Assembly: GCA_030594205.1 (NCBI GenBank)
Contig: JAUVFR010000002.1
Span: 1 to 64,000 of the forward strand
Reading direction: 5' to 3'
Origin: Methanobacteriota archaeon
GTDB lineage: Archaea; Thermoplasmatota; Thermoplasmata; RBG-16-68-12; JAJISG01
DNA length: 64,000 bases
Below the pieces are notes generated by a model. It was not told where the DNA came from. It saw nothing but the letters and a program-made list of their open reading frames with translations, and did not search any database. Made by a program: the position numbers and the translations under genes. This document shows, piece by piece, positions 34,283 to 42,310 of the stretch. Positions within the stretch are counted from its first letter, which is position 1; each line of letters opens with the position of its first letter.

Positions 34283-35818
34283 CTACGTCCTGATGTCCTG
34301 CTTGATCAGGTTGAGGTACCGCATCGCGTCCTCGTAGCTCTTCTCCTTGATGCTCGCCCCGGCTTGCTTGAGCAGAGCGATGGGACGGCTCACGTCTCTT
34401 CCCTGGATCTTCAGCTGCATGACCTTCTCCCGGATGCGTTTCATCTCGCCCGAGAGCCCGTCCTGCAAGGTCTCGGTCGCGTGCTCCTGGGCGGACGAAG
34501 CCATCCGGGCAGCCGCCTCCCAGTTCCCTTGCCGCAACGCCTTCTCCCCTTGGGCGAGGAACGTCTGGAGCCGGTCGTCCCCCAAACCGAGGGGTGCGAC
34601 CTCGTCCACCATCTCCCGGGCGGTCTGGAGGGCGTACCGAGCATCAGTCAGGCCTCCGGAGGTCGCTGTCACGTCCTCCTTCGTCCGCTCCAGGCGCTCG
34701 TAAGCGCTCTGTACACGCCCTGCCTCCAGATCCTCGATCGCCCTCTGGACGAGGCTCTCGGATACGGGATACGCGTTCCCCCGCGATCGTTGGCTCTCCA
34801 TGTCGGCCTGAATCATCTCCAGTCGCTTGGCAATCTGCAGGGAGAGGGACTGCTCGAGGGCGAGCTTGGCGCTGTGGGCCATGCGGACCGCCCCCTCCAG
34901 GTCGTTGGCTCGGGCGCGCTTTGTGGCGTCAGCCACCTTGAGCTGGATGCTGTCGGTCGGTACACGCACCGCCTTGGCCAGGATAATGAGGCTTCGAAGG
35001 TAGATCACGTACTCTTGGAGCGATCCCTGCAGTTGCGCCGGATCCAGGCTCGGGGCGAAGGGCTGGCGCTCCAGGTTCTCGTACCGGTCGAGGATGGCTC
35101 GGACGAGCTGGCCGGACGTGGGCGCGGAGAGGCGGGGGCTCGGCTTGGGGATCGCCGGGGTCTCCAGTTCCGTGACAAGATGGGAACCGCCTGCGGCAAT
35201 CGTCTCGGCAGCCGCGTCTTCCTGAATGAAATGGACCCCGCAACGCGGGCATTGCGACGAATCCCCCACCACCTCCGCGCCGCACTCGGGGCAAACCAGA
35301 CTCTCCTCGGTGAAGAGGGCGCCGCAGGAGAAGCACATCGGGGCGTTCTCGGCGACCTGGGCTCCGCACTCCGGGCATTCATACGTAAGGCCCTCGTCCT
35401 CCATCGGAACCCCCACAGAAGGCTCGGTCACGGGCGTGACCTGTGGAACCGGCTCGATCTGTTCGGGTGCCTCTCCCGGGGCCGTCGCCTCGGCCCCCGC
35501 TTCTGCGGGGCTGGTAGTCTCATCCAGGACCTCCAGATCGAGCTTGGGCTTCTCGACGGGCTCGTCCGGGATCTCCAGGTCCAAGTCCAGGTCGTCGATG
35601 TCCTTGCCCTCGTCCTTCTTCGAGGAGGCCATTCCGGGGTCGTCGAGGACCGTGGCCAGCAGGTCGTCGAGGGAGGCGGACTGTCTGATGGCGTCCAGGC
35701 CCTCTCCGTTGTCCAAATCAAGGAGGGAGAGGTCCGCCCCGCAGTTGGGGCAGACATCGGAGCCAGTCTCTAACTCCGTGCCACAGAGACCGCACTTGTT
35801 CGAGTCGCCATCCGCCAA
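34283..35818 (-). CDS. triple zinc-ribbon protein with C-terminal helical repeats
   Basis: A 511-residue cytoplasmic protein. Zinc ribbons use C9/C12/C22/C25, C148/C151/C162/C165 and C176/C179/C190/C193; an acidic low-complexity linker separates the first from the other two. Residues 230-511 are helical with TPR-like or four-helix repeating units (ATKRARANDLEGAVRMAHSA, then NWEAAARMASSAQEHA). No enzyme motif. It converges with the DnaA-DUF835 gene and is divergent from an ArlH-like ATPase. Paired zinc-ribbon proteins recur in this neighbourhood, suggesting that they work together; the role is unknown. Confidence 0.75.
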   Translation of the reverse strand: MADGDSNKCGLCGTELETGSDVCPNCGADLSLLDLDNGEGLDAIRQSASLDDLLATVLDDPGMASSKKDEGKDIDDLDLDLEIPDEPVEKPKLDLEVLDETTSPAEAGAEATAPGEAPEQIEPVPQVTPVTEPSVGVPMEDEGLTYECPECGAQVAENAPMCFSCGALFTEESLVCPECGAEVVGDSSQCPRCGVHFIQEDAAAETIAAGGSHLVTELETPAIPKPSPRLSAPTSGQLVRAILDRYENLERQPFAPSLDPAQLQGSLQEYVIYLRSLIILAKAVRVPTDSIQLKVADATKRARANDLEGAVRMAHSAKLALEQSLSLQIAKRLEMIQADMESQRSRGNAYPVSESLVQRAIEDLEAGRVQSAYERLERTKEDVTATSGGLTDARYALQTAREMVDEVAPLGLGDDRLQTFLAQGEKALRQGNWEAAARMASSAQEHATETLQDGLSGEMKRIREKVMQLKIQGRDVSRPIALLKQAGASIKEKSYEDAMRYLNLIKQDIRT

Positions 35819-35927
35819 CGAGAGTCACCTCGGGGGTGGCCGTTTCTTAGGCAAATGTGCGGTTAAGAATCTGCCGACGAGATTCCGAGAGATGATAAGG
35901 TCCAATCAAGACAGATAATGAAGACGA

Positions 35928-35938
35928 TACGGTTATAT
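35928..35938 (+). promoter_or_regulatory. TATA box for the second RecA/KaiC-like gene
   Basis: The segment around cggttatatcg is a TATA box about 40 nt upstream of the ATG at 35977. Confidence 0.5.
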
Positions 35939-35976
35939 CGCGTCCAGCGGACGCCCGAGATAGACCGCGGGGCCCT

Positions 35977-36690
35977 ATGTACCGGAAATCCATCTCTGGC
36001 CTGGAGCGGGTCTTCCACACCGACATCGAGCCTCCCAAGGTGATCCTCGTGACCGGGCCGGCGGGGGCGCTGAAGTCCACTTTCTGCTACGCCTCGATGT
36101 CCCGCTACTTGAAGCAAACGGGGGAATTCGGGCTCTACACCACGCTGGAGGAGACCGTCGCCTCCCACCTGAGGAACATGGAGAGCCTCAGCGTGGACAT
36201 CTCTCTCAACCTGCAGATCTCGGACTTCACCGACCTCCGGGACATCGACATGGTCATGGAGGAGGAGGACCAGGCGGACTACCTGCGGTTCCTGGAGAAG
36301 ATGATTGCCCACTATCGGAAGGTCCACGGTAGGAAGTTTGCCCTGTTTGCCCTGGACTCGCTGGGCGCGCTATATAGTCTCATGGCCGACCACGACCACA
36401 TGCGGAAGCGGATGTTCTACTTCTTCAAGCTGCTCCGGGAGCAAGACCTCCTCTCCTTCATCATCATGGAGCGGGCCATCGGAGGGGACAGCCAACTCTT
36501 GGGGAACGAGGGGTTCTTGGTGGACGGCATTATCAACCTCGGCCTCGATCGGATCAAAGGGAAGCTCGTACGCTATCTGCAGGTCGAGAAGATGCGGGCC
36601 GTTCGACACAGCGTGGAGAAGCACCTCCTCGAAGTGAGCCAAGGCGGCCTCTCCATCCTCGGTCCTCTCTTCGAGACGGCGGAAATGTAG
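35977..36690 (+). CDS. RecA/KaiC-like ATPase (paralogue 2, ArlH-like)
   Basis: A 237-residue single-domain RecA-superfamily ATPase. Walker A is VTGPAGALKSTF (about residues 26-37), with leucine in place of the glycine before the lysine; Walker B is FALFALDSLGALYSL. It resembles ArlH, the ATP-binding ring protein of the archaellum, and its paralogue at 29966. The long acidic stretch near 90 (DMVMEEEDQADYL) is distinctive. Because secretion-type ATPases and pilin-like genes lie about 6-12 kb downstream, a role as an assembly switch for a pilus-like machine is plausible, but not shown. Confidence 0.8.
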   Translation: MYRKSISGLERVFHTDIEPPKVILVTGPAGALKSTFCYASMSRYLKQTGEFGLYTTLEETVASHLRNMESLSVDISLNLQISDFTDLRDIDMVMEEEDQADYLRFLEKMIAHYRKVHGRKFALFALDSLGALYSLMADHDHMRKRMFYFFKLLREQDLLSFIIMERAIGGDSQLLGNEGFLVDGIINLGLDRIKGKLVRYLQVEKMRAVRHSVEKHLLEVSQGGLSILGPLFETAEM

Positions 36691-36785
36691 CCTCCCCGGC
36701 CCACATTTTCTCACCCCTGAGACTGAGGGGGAAACGTTCTTAACCGTCTTGGTGGGACCGTCAGAACGCCAAGGAAGGTGACTCC

Positions 36786-37979
36786 ATGGCCGAAGAGCAA
36801 GGAGACGTTTGGGAGCTGATCCAGGGCAAGGTCGCCGACCTGAAGGAGAAGGAAACTCAGGTCGCTGAGGCCAAGACCGAAATGGTGAAGGAGCGGGACG
36901 AGCTCAACGCGAAGTCCGTCGAGGTCCAAAGAGAGTCCGAAGCCATGGCCCAGGCGAAGGCCAACCTCGAGACGCTCCAGAAGGGCATCGAGGCGCGGGA
37001 ACAGGAGATCTCGCGTCGTGAGTCCGAGTTTTCCCGAGAGCATCAGGACTTCCAGAAGACCAAGAAGACCTACGAGAAGTCCATGGCGGAGATCGATGGC
37101 CGGGAACGGCAGGTGGATGCCCGCCATGAGAAACTCTTGGCGCGAGAGGAAGGGGCGTCCGCGAAAGAGACGAACCTCGCGGAAGAGAGCAGGGAGCTCG
37201 GCAACCTGACGAGGTCTGCCGCCGACAAGGAGAAGGAGCTTGGCACGATTCTAGTCAGTTTCGAGAAGTCCGTCCAAGACTTTGGCACCAAGGCCCAGCG
37301 TCTCTCCCAATATGAGGAAGAGATGGCCAACGAGAGACAGGCCATCACGGGGGAGCGGGAGCGACTCGCCCAGGAGGCGAAGCGCCTGCTGGATCTCGAG
37401 AAGAGCCTGCTTGCCAAGGGCGAACTCCCGGAACAATACCGACCGCCTGCGGAACCGGAGTCCACGCCCGAACCGATGGGACCACCGGCCCCGGAGGGGA
37501 TGTCCCCTGCAGAGGCGCCCGCCCCTGAGACCGAAACCGCAGCGTCCCCGGATGACCAGGCGCCCCCGGGAGAAGCTCCGGAAGCGGCCCCAGAGGCACC
37601 CCAACAGGCAGAGGCACCTGCAGAATCTCCCTCGAAGGCGGAAGCGCCCCCCGAGGAGGAGGCTCCTCCCGCGGAGTCCGAAGCCACACCGGCCGAGGCC
37701 CCGCCCGAAGCCCAGGGTGAGGCTCCGCAGGCCGAGGGGGAGATCATGTGTCCGGGTTGTCAGACCCTCATCTCCGCCGACGCTGCCATCTGTTACGCTT
37801 GCGGTTACCAGCTGAAGGAAGCCAGCGAGGGGGAGGCCGAGATTCCGTGTCCGGCCTGCAACACCATGATCAGCGCGGACGCCGTGATGTGTTACGCCTG
37901 CGGCCAACCCATTGTCGATGAGAAAGGCGGCAAGAAGGGGAAGGTCAAGAAGAAGAAGATCCTCAAGCGGAAGAAGTGA
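36786..37979 (+). CDS. coiled-coil protein with two C-terminal zinc ribbons and a lysine tail
   Basis: A 397-residue protein. Residues 5-215 are a long coiled coil; 220-318 are a proline/alanine/glutamate low-complexity linker; two nearly identical zinc ribbons follow (CPGCQTLISADAAICYACG near 322 and CPACNTMISADAVMCYACG near 355), and the last 18 residues are almost all lysine and arginine. A nearly identical lysine-rich end occurs in the neighbouring 1347-residue surface protein. The ATG at 36786 follows an aaggaaggtga ribosome-binding stretch. Function unknown; probably a cytoplasmic scaffold. Confidence 0.75.
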   Translation: MAEEQGDVWELIQGKVADLKEKETQVAEAKTEMVKERDELNAKSVEVQRESEAMAQAKANLETLQKGIEAREQEISRRESEFSREHQDFQKTKKTYEKSMAEIDGRERQVDARHEKLLAREEGASAKETNLAEESRELGNLTRSAADKEKELGTILVSFEKSVQDFGTKAQRLSQYEEEMANERQAITGERERLAQEAKRLLDLEKSLLAKGELPEQYRPPAEPESTPEPMGPPAPEGMSPAEAPAPETETAASPDDQAPPGEAPEAAPEAPQQAEAPAESPSKAEAPPEEEAPPAESEATPAEAPPEAQGEAPQAEGEIMCPGCQTLISADAAICYACGYQLKEASEGEAEIPCPACNTMISADAVMCYACGQPIVDEKGGKKGKVKKKKILKRKK

Positions 37980-38024
37980 GCCTGGCCCCGCCCAATTATG
38001 CCGCTTGAGAATCGGCAAAGAACG

Positions 38025-38032
38025 TATAAATA
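38025..38032 (+). promoter_or_regulatory. TATA box upstream of leader ORF and surface-protein gene
   Basis: tataaata is a perfect archaeal TATA box. It predicts a start at about 38055, just before an ATG at 38059 and about 95 nt before the main ATG at 38149. Confidence 0.65.
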
Positions 38033-38058
38033 CAGTCCTCCGGCAACAACCGGCATCC

Positions 38059-38142
38059 ATGCTGGATAGGGGTTGTCAAATCGAGATTTTGAGGGGTTGT
38101 CAGACCGAGATTCTGGACCCGAGAGGCCGCGGTTGGGGGTAG
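38059..38142 (+). CDS. candidate 27-residue leader peptide with an internal repeat
   Basis: The first ATG after the TATA box (27 nt downstream, leaderless position) opens a 27-codon frame ending 6 nt before the surface-protein ATG. Its core is a tandem repeat: RGCQIEIL then RGCQTEIL, encoded by a 24-nt direct repeat (38069-38092 and 38093-38116). Differences include synonymous changes (CAA/CAG and TTG/CTG), which fits protein-level conservation. It could be a real small protein, a leader controlling the large gene, or an RNA element; only the position and repeat are seen. Confidence 0.4.
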   Translation: MLDRGCQIEILRGCQTEILDPRGRGWG

Positions 38143-38148
38143 TTCTGA

Positions 38149-41100
38149 ATGGGACCGAGAAAGAGCCAACATGTCTCACGAGCGCTGGTCACCCTGATCA
38201 TTGCAGGCCTCCTCTTCGCCCCTCTTGCTCTCTTCCTATCGACCCCTCCGGCAGCCGCTGCCATCGTCGTGATCAACGGGGACTGGACCGTCTCCGGCGT
38301 CGACAACGTCTTCGACGGTATCACCTTCAAAGTCGACGGAAACGTCACCATCACCACGGGAGCCCTCCTGGAGATACGGGATGGGGGTCTCATCTTCTTG
38401 CAGGACAGCCTTCACATCTACGCCCTTACCATTGACACCGGAGGAAGCGGCGATGGCGAGCTGGTCCTTGACAACAGCCTTCTTTCCACCGAGCCAAATC
38501 AGCTATCGGACTACCTGAAACTGGACATCGTGGTAGACGGCGTCCTGACCCTTCGGAACGGCGCGATGATCAGACACCCAGGGACTCTCACCCTCTCCGG
38601 CGCCGCGACGATGGACGTCCGGGACTCGATGATCACGGGCTTCACACCAGAGGAGATCTCGGCGTTCAACTTGGACCCGGACGACAACGACGATGCCCCT
38701 GTGATGAGTTTCGGGGGATCTTCCCGGGTGGTGATCGCAGGATCCGTGGTGGACCGCCTGTACGAGAACCCCCTCTCGCCGGGCCCCGATCCCCGTTATA
38801 ACATCACCACCTCCGGCTCCGCAGCCCTCACAATCATCGACACCTTCGTGGGAGTGGACTTCCTCAACGACAGCCTTTTCCACAACATCATTGCCGCGGA
38901 GGGAAGTTCCAACGTCTACCTCTACAACATGACGCCGGATCTGTCCCAGTCAATCATGGCGCCCCTGAGCGAATGGGTTCCTGCCCTGGTTCCCGTGGGC
39001 CCGAGCTCGTCCTTCTACATCCACCGCTGGCTGGATGCGATCGTTCGAGACCGGTTTGGGAGCGCCATTGAAGGGGCGGCGATCGAGTCCCGCGTCCTTC
39101 CCATGGGCACGCTAGCCTACTACCCGGACAACGGGAACGGGATTGTGCCCAGCCTCACCCTCCTTGGATACTTGGGAAGGACCGCGGGGGACTTCAACCG
39201 GACAGACTTCCGCGGGCAGGCCCGCATCCCTCTGCTGACCGAATGGATTAACGCGACGGTTTTCGATCCCGCCACGCCAAACTCGGCGTTTGATGGAAAC
39301 TACCGGATCGAGGCGAGTCACATGGGCTCCCTCGCCTCTCAAGACATCGCCTTCAGCGCCTACCCAGCCATCGCGGAGGTGGACAACTCGATCGGTCTCA
39401 CATTGGATCTCGTCGACCTCGTGTGGCCGTCGCCGGACAACACGTATCTATGGGATGAACCCCGCACGATTGACTTCGACGTGACGGTCGACGGGAACGT
39501 CCGCGTGACCGCGGATGTCGTGATCGACGGTGCCAATCTCACGCTTCTCCAATTCGGGGCCTCAGCCGGGCGCCACTACCTGATCGTCGAGCAAGAGGGA
39601 CGTCTCACCATTCGGAACGGTGCCCTCCGAAGCAACCACCAGCTCACCGTCTTCCTGCAGGACAGCGGGCAGCTGATTACCGAGGGCTCGGACCTTCTCC
39701 TGAACGCCCCCACCATACGGGGCCTGATCTACAGCGAAGGGTCCTCCGTTATTGACCTGCGGGACGGGATCTTCGAGGGGGACCTGGAGGCCCGGGGCGC
39801 CAGCGCGTCGCTTCGTAACATCACCATCGGGGACAGCGATCTCGTCTTCGACACTAGCGGGACTTCCCGAATCTGGGACCCGACCTTCAGCGGAGCCGTG
39901 AGTCTCTCCCTGCTCACCGACGACGGCAACGTCGACACCGTCGACCTCGACATTCGCAACGCCACGTTTGATCCCGTGCTCGGGCCAAGTGTGGTCTTCA
40001 CCGGTACCCAGTATGCCCAACTGACCGATGTGACCTTTGAGGACGCGGCGAACTGGTGGGACGATCGGATCTTCGACAGCGCGAAGGTCGGTTTCCACTG
40101 GTGGCTCACGGTCCACGCGGAGGACCCGACCGGCAATGCCGTAATCGACGCCAACATCACCCTTCGCCGGCTTGACCCGGTCACTCTCGGGTTCGCCGCC
40201 ATTCCCGCCCCCGGACTGGATGACCTGTACTTTGGGAACTACCTCCCCGCCCACATCGAAGCCCCGACCGGAACCATCATCTACCGGGCGCTGGCCCAGG
40301 AGCGGTTCACGTCCCAGGGCTGGGCCAACTCCACCTACCAGGCCAACGGATCCATCGACCGGGACGGGATGACCTTCTACGCAGAGGCGGACCTCTCCGC
40401 GTCCATGGATGCGAGCCGGACGGTCAACCTCGTGTACTGGAACTGGCCCGACCTCGGCATCGGGCTCTCGGATGTGGTCTTCACGCGGGTTCCCGTGGAA
40501 GGCGGACCCGTCCAGATCGAGGTGACCGTGCACAACCTGGGGATGGCCGATGCCCTCCCGGCCACCCTGGAGATCCTAGACAACGCCGTCCTGGCGGACT
40601 CGGCTCAGGCCGACGTCCCCTGGAACGGTTCCCGAGTGGTCCATCTCAACTGGACGCCCGGCTTCGCGGGCCTTCACAACGTCAGCCTGCGCGTGCTGAG
40701 TCAGAACGACACCGTCCAGAACACAGACTGGGACTACCGGAACAACTTCGTCAGCCTGGTCGTGGACGTTCTAACGCGACCGGACCTGGAGCTCCGGGCC
40801 GCGGACAACCCCGCTGCGGTTGCGATTCAGGGACGGGCGTTTACACTGGACGTGGTGGTCCACAACTTGGGGAACACCGCCGCCCTCAACTTCAAGGTCG
40901 GCCTGTACCTCGGTTCGATCTCCACGGAGAATGAGATCGGTGCCGCAGAGGGGGTCTCGGTCGCCGGGAGCGCGAACGCGACCTTCACCATTGAGGTCGC
41001 GGCTCTCCCAACGGCGGGCAACTACTCCCTGTTTATCTTCGCGGACGCCAACGGCGTGATTCCCGAGACCAGTGAGGACAACAACCGCCTGGAGATTCTC

Positions 41101-42192
41101 CTCCAGGTCGTACCGCCCGAGGGGTCGGTCTTCTTTACCCTGCCTTCCGAGGGCCAGTCTTTCGGTCAGGGTAATCAGATCTTGGTTACTGGCCTTGTGA
41201 CCACGTCGGGCGGCGCGCCGATTCCTGACATGCAAGTGACCCTGGTTCTCCGAGACCAGGAAGGGACGATTTGGGACTCCAACACGGTCTTCACGGACCA
41301 GGCCGGGGAGTTCGTTATCGGATTGACGATCGACGAACGCGGGCCGGCAGGCGAATGGACCATCGCCGGCGTGGCGGAAGCGGGCACCATCAGGCCGGCT
41401 TCAGTGCGCATCAGCGTGGCGGAAGTCGTGCCCTGGTATGAGACCCGGGTTCCGTTCCTGAACCTGCCTCTTTGGATGGTACTGGCAGCCGTGGGCGCCC
41501 TCCTCATGGTCATCTTCGCCGTGAGCGCCTACATGCGCTCCTTTGGGCTGAGACGCCTGGTGGAGTGCGGCGAGTGCGGCGCTTTCATTCCCGAGTCCAG
41601 CGAATCGTGTCCCAAGTGCGGCACCGAATTCGAGAACGAGATGGCGAAGTGCAGCAGCTGCCATGCCTGGATCCCGGCGGACGTGAAGAAGTGCCCCGAG
41701 TGCGACGTGGAGTTCACCACGGGCAAGTCCAAGTCCTTGGACGTCAAGGACCGGATGCGGAAGCAGTACGAGAACGTCGTCACCAAGTACCGGTCGGAGG
41801 CGGGCCGCGCCCTGGGCCACCCGCCCTCGGAGAAGGAGTTCCAGGAGTGGTGGCGGCGGCAGCCCACCTACGTTACGTTTGACCAATGGCTCAAAGAGGA
41901 AGAGGAGATGCGGAAGATGGGCTCCAAGCCCTGCCCGCGCTGTAACAACCTCAACTCCCTCACGGCCAGGATCTGTCACCGCTGCGGGACACCGATGACC
42001 GGAGAAGCCAAGCCACCTCGCGGTGGCCCGCCACCCGGACCGGACGGTCTCCCGGGCGGAGGGGTCCCTCCTCGTCCGCCTGCAGCGCCTCCCGTGGAAG
42101 GCACTCCGGCCCGACCGCCGGAGAAGAAGAGGAGAGCGGTCCTGAAGAAGATTGTCAAGAAGCCCTTCGCCAAGCGGAAGACGAAGAAGTAG
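38149..42192 (+). CDS. giant surface protein with cytoplasmic zinc ribbons (beta-helix, CARDB, TM, three zinc ribbons)
   Basis: A 1347-residue membrane protein. Residues 1-38 form a signal peptide. Residues 40-765 hold beta-helix-like repeats and several Ig-like or carbohydrate-style segments. Two CARDB-like adhesion domains lie at about 766-875 and 877-990, and an Ig-like carboxypeptidase-regulatory domain at about 1010-1080. One membrane helix (LPLWMVLAAVGALLMVIFAV, about 1105-1124) follows. The cytoplasmic tail holds three zinc ribbons (about 1138-1158, 1166-1186, 1262-1280), a proline-rich segment and a basic tail (KKPFAKRKTKK). Extracellular adhesin parts combined with cytoplasmic zinc ribbons suggest a transmembrane coupling device. 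It precedes the pilus-like operon. Confidence 0.78.
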   Translation: MGPRKSQHVSRALVTLIIAGLLFAPLALFLSTPPAAAAIVVINGDWTVSGVDNVFDGITFKVDGNVTITTGALLEIRDGGLIFLQDSLHIYALTIDTGGSGDGELVLDNSLLSTEPNQLSDYLKLDIVVDGVLTLRNGAMIRHPGTLTLSGAATMDVRDSMITGFTPEEISAFNLDPDDNDDAPVMSFGGSSRVVIAGSVVDRLYENPLSPGPDPRYNITTSGSAALTIIDTFVGVDFLNDSLFHNIIAAEGSSNVYLYNMTPDLSQSIMAPLSEWVPALVPVGPSSSFYIHRWLDAIVRDRFGSAIEGAAIESRVLPMGTLAYYPDNGNGIVPSLTLLGYLGRTAGDFNRTDFRGQARIPLLTEWINATVFDPATPNSAFDGNYRIEASHMGSLASQDIAFSAYPAIAEVDNSIGLTLDLVDLVWPSPDNTYLWDEPRTIDFDVTVDGNVRVTADVVIDGANLTLLQFGASAGRHYLIVEQEGRLTIRNGALRSNHQLTVFLQDSGQLITEGSDLLLNAPTIRGLIYSEGSSVIDLRDGIFEGDLEARGASASLRNITIGDSDLVFDTSGTSRIWDPTFSGAVSLSLLTDDGNVDTVDLDIRNATFDPVLGPSVVFTGTQYAQLTDVTFEDAANWWDDRIFDSAKVGFHWWLTVHAEDPTGNAVIDANITLRRLDPVTLGFAAIPAPGLDDLYFGNYLPAHIEAPTGTIIYRALAQERFTSQGWANSTYQANGSIDRDGMTFYAEADLSASMDASRTVNLVYWNWPDLGIGLSDVVFTRVPVEGGPVQIEVTVHNLGMADALPATLEILDNAVLADSAQADVPWNGSRVVHLNWTPGFAGLHNVSLRVLSQNDTVQNTDWDYRNNFVSLVVDVLTRPDLELRAADNPAAVAIQGRAFTLDVVVHNLGNTAALNFKVGLYLGSISTENEIGAAEGVSVAGSANATFTIEVAALPTAGNYSLFIFADANGVIPETSEDNNRLEILLQVVPPEGSVFFTLPSEGQSFGQGNQILVTGLVTTSGGAPIPDMQVTLVLRDQEGTIWDSNTVFTDQAGEFVIGLTIDERGPAGEWTIAGVAEAGTIRPASVRISVAEVVPWYETRVPFLNLPLWMVLAAVGALLMVIFAVSAYMRSFGLRRLVECGECGAFIPESSESCPKCGTEFENEMAKCSSCHAWIPADVKKCPECDVEFTTGKSKSLDVKDRMRKQYENVVTKYRSEAGRALGHPPSEKEFQEWWRRQPTYVTFDQWLKEEEEMRKMGSKPCPRCNNLNSLTARICHRCGTPMTGEAKPPRGGPPPGPDGLPGGGVPPRPPAAPPVEGTPARPPEKKRRAVLKKIVKKPFAKRKTKK

Positions 42193-42310
42193 GATGGGCT
42201 TCCCGCCACTCGCGGGAGTCTTGGCACTCGTCCGTCAAAAGAGCTATTCACTTCCTCAAGAGAGGGAAAGGAGCGGGAACCCCGACGAGGTCACCCCGCA
42301 CGATTGACGC

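Noticed and set aside
38059..38142. 24-nt tandem repeat as the start of a CRISPR array
   Set aside because: Only two adjacent units with no spacers and a coding-compatible pattern; not a CRISPR array.
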